From contig CAYLMK010000003.1 of NCBI GenBank assembly GCA_964384945.1, forward strand, positions 343,053 to 407,052: a stretch of 64,000 bases of DNA. Direction: 5' to 3'. Positions 8,256 through 16,102 of the stretch are shown here, in pieces. The notes beneath the pieces were generated by a model that worked only from the letters and a program-made list of their open reading frames with translations, made no database searches and was not told the DNA's origin. Made by a program: the position numbers and the translations under genes. Source of the stretch: S015-6 sp964384945. GTDB taxonomy: Bacteria > Desulfobacterota > DSWW01. The first letter of the stretch is position 1. Every line of letters starts with the position of its first letter.

Positions 8256-8819
8256 CTACGTCCCCGGGGGGCGCTTCCGGTCTGCGAGCCACCAGTCCGT
8301 GGATTCGGTCTCCATGGCAATCCGGGCGAGCTGCCGGGCCGGCTCGGTCGCGAGCCGCTCCAAGGCGTACTCCAGCCAGGGGCCGGTCTGGCGGTTTCCG
8401 ATGTCCGCCTGCTCCTTTACGTGAAAGAGCAGGTCCAGCTGGTCGGCATCGTTGGCCAGGACCGCCTCCGGGGTCTTCTTTTCATTGAACTCCCGTACAA
8501 GCGCGGCGATTTCCTCGCCGAAGGGCAGCCGCTCCGACAGCTCCTCCAGGACCTTCTCCTCGTTCGCCTGCACGTATTTCTTGTTTACATAGTTAAGATC
8601 CCCTGTGCGGGCCTCGGGGAAGTCGTGAAAGAGGCACATCTTGAGCAGCCTGCCCATGTCGATCCCTTCGGAAAGCCGGCCCAGCACATAGGCGACGAAC
8701 AGGGTGCGACAGGTGTGCTCGGCGACGGACTCACCCCCGGAGCCGAGATACGCATACCCGCTGCGGGCGAGTTTCTTCAGGAACCCTGCCTCAAAGAGAA
8801 AGTCCACCAAGGCCTTCAT
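8256..8819 (-). CDS. HD-domain phosphohydrolase (HDDC2/YfbR-like)
   Basis: 187 residues. The metal-binding HD motifs are present: AEHTCR (first His), CLFHDFPEARTGD (HD pair) and, further on, LANDADQLDLL (final Asp). This pattern is that of the YfbR/HDDC2 group of 5'-deoxynucleotidases, which hydrolyse deoxynucleoside monophosphates in the cytosol; length fits the family. It is convergent with the MopE-like gene, sharing a short space that holds the terminator. Exact substrate is inferred from family only. Confidence 0.8.
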   Translation of the reverse strand: MKALVDFLFEAGFLKKLARSGYAYLGSGGESVAEHTCRTLFVAYVLGRLSEGIDMGRLLKMCLFHDFPEARTGDLNYVNKKYVQANEEKVLEELSERLPFGEEIAALVREFNEKKTPEAVLANDADQLDLLFHVKEQADIGNRQTGPWLEYALERLATEPARQLARIAMETESTDWWLADRKRPPGT

Positions 8820-8984
8820 CCGTTGTCTCCCTTCTCCTCAGGTCGGAAAACCCGGGGGGCGTCCCCCGGCATCCAACGGGTTGGAATAAGCAAAAGGCGT
8901 GTGCTAGACTTGCCTTTCGTATTGTCGATTCCCCAGTTTGGTTTACAGGCACTGCATCGGTCGCAAGACAAGGAGCCGCCTTCC

Positions 8985-9416
8985 ATGAGACAAATACGAC
9001 CGGACCGGAGCCCTATCGTGCGCAGATTCGTCGTTGCGATCCTCGTCTTCGCCCTCGCCTCCGTGTTCTCCCAGAGACTGCCCGGGCCGTTCGAACGATC
9101 CGGCCCCCTGCGTTCGGGCCCGGCGGAAGCAGCCGAGCCCGAAAAGTCGCAAGCCTCTCCCGCCAAGGAGGAAGCAACGCCGCAAAACGAGGTCATCGTC
9201 TACGTTACCTCGTGGTGTCCGGCCTGCAGGATGACCACGGACTACCTGAAGGACAAGAGGATCCCGTTCGTCGTCAAGGACATCGAGAAGAACGAGCAGT
9301 ACATGAAGGAAATGGTCAGGAAGGTGGGCGGATACAGGGGCGTGCCCGTTCTGGATATCAACGGGAGGATCCTGCTGGGATTCAACCCGCACGTTCTCGA
9401 CCAGCTCGCCAAGTAG
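8985..9416 (+). CDS. membrane-anchored or periplasmic glutaredoxin-like protein
   Basis: 143 residues from ATG 8985 with AAGGAG nine bases upstream; the frame is open much further 5' but only this start has a ribosome site. An N-terminal hydrophobic segment (FVVAILVFALASVF) acts as signal or anchor, then an Ala/Pro/Glu-rich linker, then a glutaredoxin fold with the redox motif SWCPACRMT and the cis-Pro segment YRGVPVLDINGR. A likely role is thiol-disulfide exchange outside the cytoplasm. It is convergent with apt, with 17 bases between stops. Confidence 0.8.
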   Translation: MRQIRPDRSPIVRRFVVAILVFALASVFSQRLPGPFERSGPLRSGPAEAAEPEKSQASPAKEEATPQNEVIVYVTSWCPACRMTTDYLKDKRIPFVVKDIEKNEQYMKEMVRKVGGYRGVPVLDINGRILLGFNPHVLDQLAK

Positions 9417-9433
9417 CGCCTTTCCCCTTCGGG

Positions 9434-9955
9434 TCACGCGTCGTACCGCAGAAGGCTGAACACCTTCCTGGAACCGAGCTTTTCGCGTCCCTTCAGAAAG
9501 GTCAATTCGATCAGAAAGCAGCACTCCACCACCCGGCCTCCGGCCTTCTCCACGAGCCGGCAGGCCGCAGCCGAGGTTCCGCCCGTGGCGAGCAGATCGT
9601 CCACGACCAGGATCTTCTGACCGGCCTGGACGGCGTCCTCGTGCATTTCGATCGTATCCGTGCCGTACTCCAGTTCGTACGTTTCCCGGATCGTCCTGGC
9701 CGGTAGCTTTCCGGGCTTGCGTATGGGAACGAAACCCGCTCCCAATCGGTAGGCAAGCGCCGGGCCGAAGATGTACCCACGGGCCTCGATGGCCGCCACC
9801 GCGTCGACCTCCTTGCCCGCATAGCGCTCGCTCAGGGCGTCCACAGCCTTTGAAAAGGCCGCCCCGTTCTTCAGCAACGTGGTGATGTCGTAAAAAAGGA
9901 TTCCCTTCTTGGGGAAGTCCGGGACTTCGCGAACGACCTTCTTCAGCTCTTCCAT
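9434..9955 (-). CDS. apt: adenine phosphoribosyltransferase
   Basis: 173 residues from ATG 9955, preceded by AAAGG ten bases away; an in-frame TTG at 9964 would add three residues. The PRPP-binding motif ILVVDDLLATGGT, the N-terminal VPDFPKKGILFYDITTLL and the IEARGYIFG loop identify Apt, which salvages adenine to AMP with PRPP in the cytosol. Length fits. It is the last gene of the surE-to-apt run on the minus strand, 33 bases after the nlpD-like gene. Confidence 0.95.
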   Translation of the reverse strand: MEELKKVVREVPDFPKKGILFYDITTLLKNGAAFSKAVDALSERYAGKEVDAVAAIEARGYIFGPALAYRLGAGFVPIRKPGKLPARTIRETYELEYGTDTIEMHEDAVQAGQKILVVDDLLATGGTSAAACRLVEKAGGRVVECCFLIELTFLKGREKLGSRKVFSLLRYDA

Positions 9956-9988
9956 CCTGATCAACCTTTCTCCCGTCCCTGTCGCTCG

Positions 9989-10780
9989 CTACGGCAGGTA
10001 ATCCATCGGGTCGACCGCACGCTCGTTTCTGCGAATCTCGAAGTGCAGGTGATGGCCGTTCGCGTTTCCGCTGTTCCCGACCTCGGCGATCACCTGCCCC
10101 TTGTGCACCTGCTCATCCACGTCCACCCGGTTCCGCGAATTGTGGCCGTAAACCGTGTGGAAGCCGCCAACATGCTGAAGAATGATCAGATTGCCGTAAC
10201 CCTGAATACCGTTGTCGCTGTAGATCACCTTCCCCCGCTCTGCGGCGAACACGGGGGTGCCCTTCGGGGCAATAATATCGATCCCGTCGTGGGGCCGCCC
10301 CCTGCGCGGCCCGAACCAGGATGTCACAGGGCCCTTGACGGGCCAGATGAACTGCAGGCCTCCGGTCGGCGCGGCCGCCCTCGGCTCTCCCGAACGGATC
10401 GCACCGACCTCTTCCCTGGGACCAGCGGCCTTCCCGTCGATACCGCGTGGAGATGTGCCCGCCTCCCGGCCCGCCGGACCGGACACGGCCGCCGAGGCAG
10501 GCATCTTCACCGTACGGACCGCCTCGGCCCCGGGGATGAAGATCCTCTGCCCCACAACGATGTAAGCCGGGTCCTTGATCCGGTTGACCTCGCACACCTT
10601 CTGCATGTTCGCCCGATACGTATAGCATATTCTCCAGAGGGTCTCCCCCTTTCGGACCGTGTGATAGACCCCTTTTCGCGTCTGCGGGGACGAGGAGGCG
10701 CACCCGCCGATGCCGCCCGCCAAGGTCAGCAGCAGGACGGATGTCCAAAGGGCGAGGGCACACCGCCGCCCGGGACTCAA
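9989..10780 (-). CDS. LysM-M23 lipoprotein, NlpD-like cell-wall hydrolase or activator
   Basis: 263 residues from a TTG start at 10780 that overlaps the stop of the preceding gene as TTGA, with GGGGGG just upstream. A lipoprotein signal ends in IGGC (lipobox). A LysM domain follows (YHTVRKGETLWRICYTYR, closing with VVGQRIFIPG), then a linker, then a C-terminal peptidase M23 domain with HDGIDI and HHLHFEIR. The zinc ligands appear intact (RPHDGID, HLHF), so unlike E. coli NlpD it may be catalytically active on peptidoglycan. Linkage to surE and pcm mirrors the enterobacterial surE-pcm-nlpD order. Confidence 0.85.
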   Translation of the reverse strand: MSPGRRCALALWTSVLLLTLAGGIGGCASSSPQTRKGVYHTVRKGETLWRICYTYRANMQKVCEVNRIKDPAYIVVGQRIFIPGAEAVRTVKMPASAAVSGPAGREAGTSPRGIDGKAAGPREEVGAIRSGEPRAAAPTGGLQFIWPVKGPVTSWFGPRRGRPHDGIDIIAPKGTPVFAAERGKVIYSDNGIQGYGNLIILQHVGGFHTVYGHNSRNRVDVDEQVHKGQVIAEVGNSGNANGHHLHFEIRRNERAVDPMDYLP

Positions 10781-11250
10781 AAGGCCCCCCGCTCCCGTAT
10801 CCGCTCCATGGCACAACGGACTGCCTCCTCCGGGCCGTCCGCCCGGACCATGCCGGGATCCACGTCCCACGTGCGGAGCCCGATACAGGGGATGCCGATC
10901 TTCCTGGCGATGGCGATCTCGGAGAGCGTACCGTATCCGCCGGAAACGGCGATCACCGCGTCGGAGGACCGCACGAGGATCACGTTCCGGGCATGGCCCA
11001 TGTCGGTCACGATCGCGAGGTCGATGTAAGGGTTCGCATCTCGCGCCGAGGCTCCCGGGAGAATCCCGACCGCGAGGCCCCCGGCCTCTCTGGCTCCCCT
11101 TGCAGCGGCCTCCATGACGCCTCCCAGCCCACCGCAAACCAGCACGGCCCCCGCGCGGGCGATCTCCCTTCCGACCCGACAAGCCAGCTCTTCGATGTCC
11201 GGCCCGCAGGTCGAGGCCCCCAATACGCCGATTCGGATTCTCTTCGTCAT
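10777..11250 (-). CDS. TIGR00725 family SLOG-fold protein (LOG/YvdD-like)
   Basis: 157 residues. It shows the SLOG nucleotide-binding features GGLGGVMEAAARGA and GGYGTLSEI, like lysine-decarboxylase-like cytokinin-activating proteins, and its N-terminus IRIGVLGASTCG fits the Rossmann-like start. Members of TIGR00725 are small cytosolic proteins of unproven function that may bind nucleotide derivatives. It overlaps the nlpD-like gene by four bases and follows the COG2426 gene by ten, so they are one transcription unit. Confidence 0.8.
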   Translation of the reverse strand: MTKRIRIGVLGASTCGPDIEELACRVGREIARAGAVLVCGGLGGVMEAAARGAREAGGLAVGILPGASARDANPYIDLAIVTDMGHARNVILVRSSDAVIAVSGGYGTLSEIAIARKIGIPCIGLRTWDVDPGMVRADGPEEAVRCAMERIRERGAF

Positions 11251-11260
11251 CGCGCTCCCT

Positions 11261-11776
11261 TCAGGGCGTGGACAGACCGAAGATGCCGGGCAGCTCGATG
11301 ATCCCGAGGCTCGCCAGGGTCACCACGACGCAGGCGACGGCGACCCCGCACAGAATCGCCGGGAGCGCCTGCCAGGCGGGTATCCGGAAGAGAAAGGCCG
11401 CCACCGCGCCGGTCCATGCGCCCGTGACGGGAAGCGGAACGGCAACGAACAGCGCCAGGCCCAGCACCTTGAGCCGCTCGATCGCCTTGCCCTTGCTGCG
11501 TGTCCTGCGAAACAGCCACTCGAAGAACCTTTCGAACGCCGGGTATCGGGACAGCCGGCGGTACACGGGGTCGAAAAGGAACAGAAGGGGCAGGATCGGG
11601 AGCATGTTCCCCACGATGGAGTAGATCGCAGTCTCGGCGACCGGGAGCCGGAACAGGAGAATGCCCACGGGCACGGAGCCCCGCAGCTCGAAGATCGGCA
11701 GCATGGCAAGAAGCAGGACCATCGTCTCCGGCGACAGCCCGAGCCCATCGATGAACTGCAGCGCAGTCTCCCGCAT
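11261..11776 (-). CDS. COG2426 small multidrug export family membrane protein
   Basis: 171 residues with four or five hydrophobic segments. The motif PIFELRGSVPVGI near the N-terminus and the LPVTGAWTGA segment are hallmarks of the COG2426 (Sm_multidrug_ex) family. Transport activity is assumed from the family name rather than shown. It lies between pcm (45 bases upstream) and the SLOG gene on the minus strand. Confidence 0.8.
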   Translation of the reverse strand: MRETALQFIDGLGLSPETMVLLLAMLPIFELRGSVPVGILLFRLPVAETAIYSIVGNMLPILPLLFLFDPVYRRLSRYPAFERFFEWLFRRTRSKGKAIERLKVLGLALFVAVPLPVTGAWTGAVAAFLFRIPAWQALPAILCGVAVACVVVTLASLGIIELPGIFGLSTP

Positions 11777-11821
11777 GGCCCCCCCATCCCCTCCCTTGCA
11801 AACGAAATCCCCCCGTATCCC

Positions 11822-12481
11822 TCAGGGGGAGGATCGGACCAGAGGCACGAACCGGCAGGGGCCGAGCACCTCCTGCTTCCAACCGGCCTCGGCCCTGTGC
11901 AACCGAACGAGCTTCTGCGAATCCCCATCCTCGAGGGGAAGGACGACCCTTCCCCCCTCCCGCACCTGATCGAGGAGCTTCTCCGGAACCGAGTCGGTGA
12001 CCGCACTCACCAGAATGGCATCGAACGGGGCCTCTTCCCTCCAGCCGTACGCGCCGTCCAGGATCCGTAAGGCCACGTTGTGGCAGCCCAGCAGGTCGAG
12101 CACCCTTCGGGCCCTGCGGGCGATTTGAGGAATCTTCTCCATGGAGTAGACATGGTCCGCGATTTGCGCCAGGATCGCGGTCTGGTACCCGGAGCCGGTG
12201 CCGATCTCGAGCACCCTCTCGCCTCCCTGCAGTCCCAACGCCTGCGTGGTCTGGGCGATGACGTAGGGCTGGCTGATCGTCTGTTTGTCTCCGATCGGCA
12301 GGGCGTAATCCCCGTATGCGCGCTCTCGGAGCGCCTCGTCCACAAAAAGGTGGCGGGGCACCTTCTCCATCGCTCCCAGGACGAGGGCATCCCGAATGCC
12401 CCGGGCCGCCACGTAGTCTTCAATCATTTTCCTCCGGAGACGCAAGAACTCCGGAGTGTCGAGCGTGGGAATCGCCCTCAT
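11822..12481 (-). CDS. pcm: protein-L-isoaspartate O-methyltransferase
   Basis: 219 residues if started at ATG 12481, overlapping surE by 62 bases. An alternative ATG at 12427 has GGAGG three bases before it and would give 201 residues; the family usually has about ten residues before the RRKMIEDYVAARG-type motif, so both remain possible. The SAM-binding motif VLEIGTGSGYQTA and the upstream QPYVIAQTTQAL motif are clear. The enzyme methylates abnormal isoaspartyl residues in aged proteins so that they can be repaired. The link to surE is conserved in many bacteria. Confidence 0.93.
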   Translation of the reverse strand: MRAIPTLDTPEFLRLRRKMIEDYVAARGIRDALVLGAMEKVPRHLFVDEALRERAYGDYALPIGDKQTISQPYVIAQTTQALGLQGGERVLEIGTGSGYQTAILAQIADHVYSMEKIPQIARRARRVLDLLGCHNVALRILDGAYGWREEAPFDAILVSAVTDSVPEKLLDQVREGGRVVLPLEDGDSQKLVRLHRAEAGWKQEVLGPCRFVPLVRSSP

Positions 12482-13235
12482 AGGCGGCCTTCAAAGAGCG
12501 GAGAGAGTCTTCGTCGGTGAAGTTCAACCGGAGCGGAGTGACGGAGACGTACCCCTGTTCCACCGCCCTCCAGTCCGCATCCTCGGCATCTCGTTCGTCG
12601 TACAGCATGGCATCCCGGCCGAATCGGTAGCAGGGCCTGCCCTCCTCGTCCACGCCCTGCTCGAGAAAATCACCGTAGAACTTGCGCCCCATCCTCGTCC
12701 AGCGGATCCTGGGCGGATACCCGTCCACCAGGTCCGGGAAATTCACATTCAGGAACACCTCGGGAGGAAGCCCGTGCGTCAAGACCCACCGGGCGAGGCC
12801 GCGGCCCGCGGCCGCGGCGGCTTCGTAGAAGAGAGGGTTGCGCGACGCCAGGGAAAGCGCGATGGAGGGGACGCCCAGAAGTCGTCCCTCGCGGGCGGCG
12901 CCTACCGTTCCCGAGTAGCTGATGTCTCCGGCCAGGTTGGCGCCGTTGTTGATTCCGGAAACCACCAGGTCCGGCCTGGCGGGAAGAAGCTTGTGGATGC
13001 CGATATTGACGCAGTCCGCGGGCGTGCCGGAGGTGGAGAAGCGTTTCGGACCCGCGGGGTAGACGTAGATCGGCATTCGCAGGCTGATCATGTGGCTGGT
13101 CGCGTTGCGCTCCCGGTCCGGGGCGACGACGTACACATCCCCGAGCGTGCGCAAATGTTTCTCCAGGATCGCGAGCCCCTCGAAGGAAACCCCGTCATCG
13201 TTCGATAGGAGAATCAGCGGTCGTCTGTCTGTCAT
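12420..13235 (-). CDS. surE: 5'/3'-nucleotidase SurE
   Basis: 271 residues. The N-terminal metal site ILLSNDDGV, the NATSHMISL motif and the VVSGINNGANLAGDISYSGTVG-like region (split across about residues 90-115) identify SurE, a divalent-metal nucleotidase acting on nucleoside monophosphates and short polyphosphate. It is slightly longer than the usual 250 residues. It heads the minus-strand run surE-pcm-COG2426-SLOG-nlpD-apt and is divergent from mnmA, with 23 bases between them. Confidence 0.95.
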   Translation of the reverse strand: MTDRRPLILLSNDDGVSFEGLAILEKHLRTLGDVYVVAPDRERNATSHMISLRMPIYVYPAGPKRFSTSGTPADCVNIGIHKLLPARPDLVVSGINNGANLAGDISYSGTVGAAREGRLLGVPSIALSLASRNPLFYEAAAAAGRGLARWVLTHGLPPEVFLNVNFPDLVDGYPPRIRWTRMGRKFYGDFLEQGVDEEGRPCYRFGRDAMLYDERDAEDADWRAVEQGYVSVTPLRLNFTDEDSLRSLKAAYEGDSHARHSGVLASPEEND

Positions 13236-13258
13236 CTCTTCCGCCCGAAAAGGACCTC

Positions 13259-14473
13259 GTGTTGAGCGAGATGGTACCAGAAGCTAGAATGCCTATCAAC
13301 ATCGAGGGCTTAAGCTGGATGGAAAACCCGCCACAGAAGATATCCGCGAAAGACGGACAAGACGGGCCGACGGAGGCGGATGCTCCGCGCTCCGGATGTG
13401 TGCTGGTCGCAATGAGCGGCGGCCTGGACTCATCGGTCGCGGCCCTGATGCTCAAGGAGAGCGGGCTCGAGGTTCAGGGCGTGACGTTCCGGTTCGTACG
13501 GCCCGAAGCCAGAGGCGATTCGGAGGGCTTCAGCGACTGCGCCGTCGAGCGCGCGCGACAGGTCTGCAGCCGACTCGGCATCCCGCACCGTCTGCTGGAC
13601 CGGACCGAGCCTTTCGAAAGGCTGGTCATCGACCCATTCTGCGCGGAGTACGCCGCTGGGCGGACGCCGAATCCCTGCGTCCGCTGCAATGCGTTCCTGA
13701 AATGGCCGACCCTGCTCGAGGCGGCCTCGGCCCTGGGCTGCTCGCATGTCGCCACGGGCCACTATGCGCGCGTCCGCAACCAAGGGGGCAGGTTTCAGAT
13801 CCTGCGAGGAACGGACCGGCTCAAGGATCAGTCCTATGCCCTGTACGCGCTCCCGCAGGAGGCCCTCGCAAAGACCCTCCTTCCGCTCGGCTCTATGACG
13901 AAGGAGGCGGTCCGCAAAGTCGCGGAGCGGGCCTCGCTCCCGGTGTCGGGAACCCGGGAAAGCCAGGACATTTGTTTCATCCCGCAGGGGGACTACCGGG
14001 GCTTTCTTTCCCCGCGCCTCCCGGCGAGCCCGGGCCCGATCCAGGACACGGGGGGCCGCGCCCTGGGAACGCACCGGGGCCTGCCCTTCTACACGGTCGG
14101 CCAGAGGAAGGGCCTCGGCGTCGCGGCGGGACGTCCGGTTTACGTCATCGAAAAGAACACCGAAAAGAACCTGCTCGTGGTCGGGCCCCGGGAGGCCCTG
14201 AGCACGAGGACCTTTCCCGTGGCCGGCGTCAACTGGGTTTCCGTGGCCTGCCCTCCGGCGGGAACCGTGCTCGATGCCGATGTCGAGGTCCGTTACAGGA
14301 CGCAAGTCGTCCCGGCGCAAATACGCGTGCTGAGCCCCGATACGGCCTGCGTCGAGCTCGCCGGGCACGACCAGGCCGTCGCCCCCGGCCAGTCCGCAGT
14401 CTGGTATGCGGGCGACGTGCTCCTGGGCGGAGGCATCATCCAGGCGCCGGGGCCTGCGCCCGCTCCTTCCTGA
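13259..14473 (+). CDS. mnmA: tRNA-specific 2-thiouridylase MnmA
   Basis: Up to 404 residues from GTG 13259, which has AAAAGGA just upstream; ATG codons at 13271, 13289 and 13319 are alternatives, since the conserved core only starts near residue 46. The PP-loop motif AMSGGLDSSVAA, the catalytic cysteines in NPCVRCN and QDICFIP, and the TVGQRKGLG segment are all present. MnmA uses persulfide sulfur and ATP to make 2-thiouridine at position 34 of Lys, Glu and Gln tRNAs. It is divergent from surE. Confidence 0.95.
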   Translation: MLSEMVPEARMPINIEGLSWMENPPQKISAKDGQDGPTEADAPRSGCVLVAMSGGLDSSVAALMLKESGLEVQGVTFRFVRPEARGDSEGFSDCAVERARQVCSRLGIPHRLLDRTEPFERLVIDPFCAEYAAGRTPNPCVRCNAFLKWPTLLEAASALGCSHVATGHYARVRNQGGRFQILRGTDRLKDQSYALYALPQEALAKTLLPLGSMTKEAVRKVAERASLPVSGTRESQDICFIPQGDYRGFLSPRLPASPGPIQDTGGRALGTHRGLPFYTVGQRKGLGVAAGRPVYVIEKNTEKNLLVVGPREALSTRTFPVAGVNWVSVACPPAGTVLDADVEVRYRTQVVPAQIRVLSPDTACVELAGHDQAVAPGQSAVWYAGDVLLGGGIIQAPGPAPAPS

Positions 14474-14571
14474 ACCCCAACCGCGGCCGGCACCCGCCCT
14501 GGGAATTGCAATGCCGTGAAGATGGTGGGGGCGGATCCGCAGCGAGCTCCCCAAAGGGCCCCGACTCCGGC

Positions 14572-15552
14572 TCACCGGCAGAAATCCTTCATCGAGCGCC
14601 GCCAGCAGAAGGCGATGGATTCGTCCAGGACCGCCGGGATCCCTTCCTGGATGGTGGGGTAGAGGGGCGCGATGCCGATCAGGCGCGGCAGGGTTTCGGG
14701 CTCCACCGGCTGGTTGAGGTTCCAGCTGCGGACCGCCCCCACCGAATAGAGGTTCGGCCGGTGCAGCAGGGTGCAGGCCGCGTCCATCAGGCCGGTCCCT
14801 ATCAGCGCCAGCGCCTGGGGGATGCGGGTGACTCTGAGCCGCGGGTAATAGGTCCGGATCACCTCGAAGAACTCGTTCCAGGTGCAGGGCAGGTCGTCCG
14901 CCACGACCATCACCCCGTTCAGCCCGGATGCGGCGGCATGGATCAGGGCCCGGGCCGCGTCCACGACGTGCATGTGGGCGTAAAGGTTGCGACCGCTTCC
15001 CGGAAAGAAAACCCGCCCCCGGCGGGCCTCCTCGAAGAAAAGGCTGCGCGCGCCGTAGGTGTGGGGCAGGCGCAGCGAGGCGAAGCGCATGCCGGCCTCC
15101 GCGGCCATGGCCCGCATCATCTGCTCGGCTTCAAGCTTGGCGCGGCCGTAACCGGAAGCGGGCCGGGGCGGCGTGTTCTGATCGATGACGCCGGCCTGGT
15201 TTCCGTACACCAGAAGGCTTCCGCCGTAAACCATCTGCGCGACCCCGGCCGCCCGCGCGGCCTCCATCAGGTTGCGGGAACCCTCCACGATGGAGGGCCG
15301 CACCAGGCGGTAAGCGATGAAGGCCGCCAGGGCCCCCAGGTGAATCACCGTATCGATGCCTTCGACCGCCCGCGCGAGGGAGCCGGCCTGCATGAGATCG
15401 CCCTGCATGATTTCGGCGTCCAGCGCCTTCAAGATCATGCCCCGTAGGGGGCGGCGCACGAGGAGCCGCGGGCGCACCCCCCGGTCCGCCAACTGGCGGG
15501 CCACTTCAAATCCGATGAAGCCCGTGGCCCCGGTGACGAGTACCCTGTCCAT
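14572..15552 (-). CDS. NAD-dependent epimerase/dehydratase (3-beta-HSD-like SDR)
   Basis: 326 residues from ATG 15552, with a purine-rich GGAGGCAGGA upstream; more upstream in-frame starts lack support. It is an extended short-chain dehydrogenase: nucleotide motif VTGATGFIGFEVA, and a YGRAK active site (GYGRAKLEAE) preceded by a serine/tyrosine-rich strand (VYGGSLLVYG). The pattern resembles 3-beta-hydroxysteroid dehydrogenase or sugar-epimerase-like proteins; the substrate is unknown. It is convergent with mnmA, 98 bases apart. Confidence 0.8.
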   Translation of the reverse strand: MDRVLVTGATGFIGFEVARQLADRGVRPRLLVRRPLRGMILKALDAEIMQGDLMQAGSLARAVEGIDTVIHLGALAAFIAYRLVRPSIVEGSRNLMEAARAAGVAQMVYGGSLLVYGNQAGVIDQNTPPRPASGYGRAKLEAEQMMRAMAAEAGMRFASLRLPHTYGARSLFFEEARRGRVFFPGSGRNLYAHMHVVDAARALIHAAASGLNGVMVVADDLPCTWNEFFEVIRTYYPRLRVTRIPQALALIGTGLMDAACTLLHRPNLYSVGAVRSWNLNQPVEPETLPRLIGIAPLYPTIQEGIPAVLDESIAFCWRRSMKDFCR

Positions 15553-15678
15553 TCCTGCCTCCGCCTCGAAGTGAACACGCATGGACGTAGCGGCCGTCAC
15601 TATGGCTCCGGCGGGCGGACACGTCAAGAAGCACACCCCCGGCGCGGGACGCTCGATTTTGGGGCAAGCACATTATCA

Positions 15679-16053
15679 CTACGATTCGGCGTAGGCGTCG
15701 CGATGGCTGTCCGGGGTCGTCATGAAGGCGATGGAGTCGCTCAGAAAATCGCCCGGATCCGCTCTTCGTCCAGGCTCCCGGCTTGATGCCCACCGAAAGC
15801 GCCGACAAGGCGAAGACACAGGCACGATCGACAGTTGCACGTCGGCCAGGCTGCTGGAGGCAACCCGCTCAAGGGAGTATGGGTGCTTGCAGCGGGCCTT
15901 CGAGGCCATCGACAGGATCGTCTCCCACGGAGAGCCATGTTCGCTTTCGTGCTCAAAGACCCTCCGAACCGCCCCCTCCCTTGCCTCTGGGGAGTAGCAG
16001 ACATTCAGGTTTGCGAGCCAGATTTCGATCTCAGCTATGGGAAGCCTTACGGG
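15679..16053 (-). pseudogene. possible gene remnant, unrecognised
   Basis: In the 550-base space between the epimerase and secernin genes one minus-strand frame reads protein-like (EIWLANLNVCYSPEAREG, later HPYSLERVASSSLADVQL, ending HRDAYAES). It has no credible start codon, and part of the middle reads better in a second frame (AFGGHQAGSLDEERIRAIF). This looks like the decayed tail of a gene with frameshifts, or a chance open frame in GC-rich DNA. No family recognised. The rest of 15553-16102 shows nothing I can name. Confidence 0.3.
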
Positions 16054-16102
16054 GCGGAGGGGCAGTGCGTCTCCACGATCAGGTCGGTGGGAGGGTTGTG
16101 TT

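Noticed and set aside
12425..12481. Fixing the pcm start at 12427
   Set aside because: GGAGG is only three bases from that ATG and the longer form also fits the family; left as an alternative.
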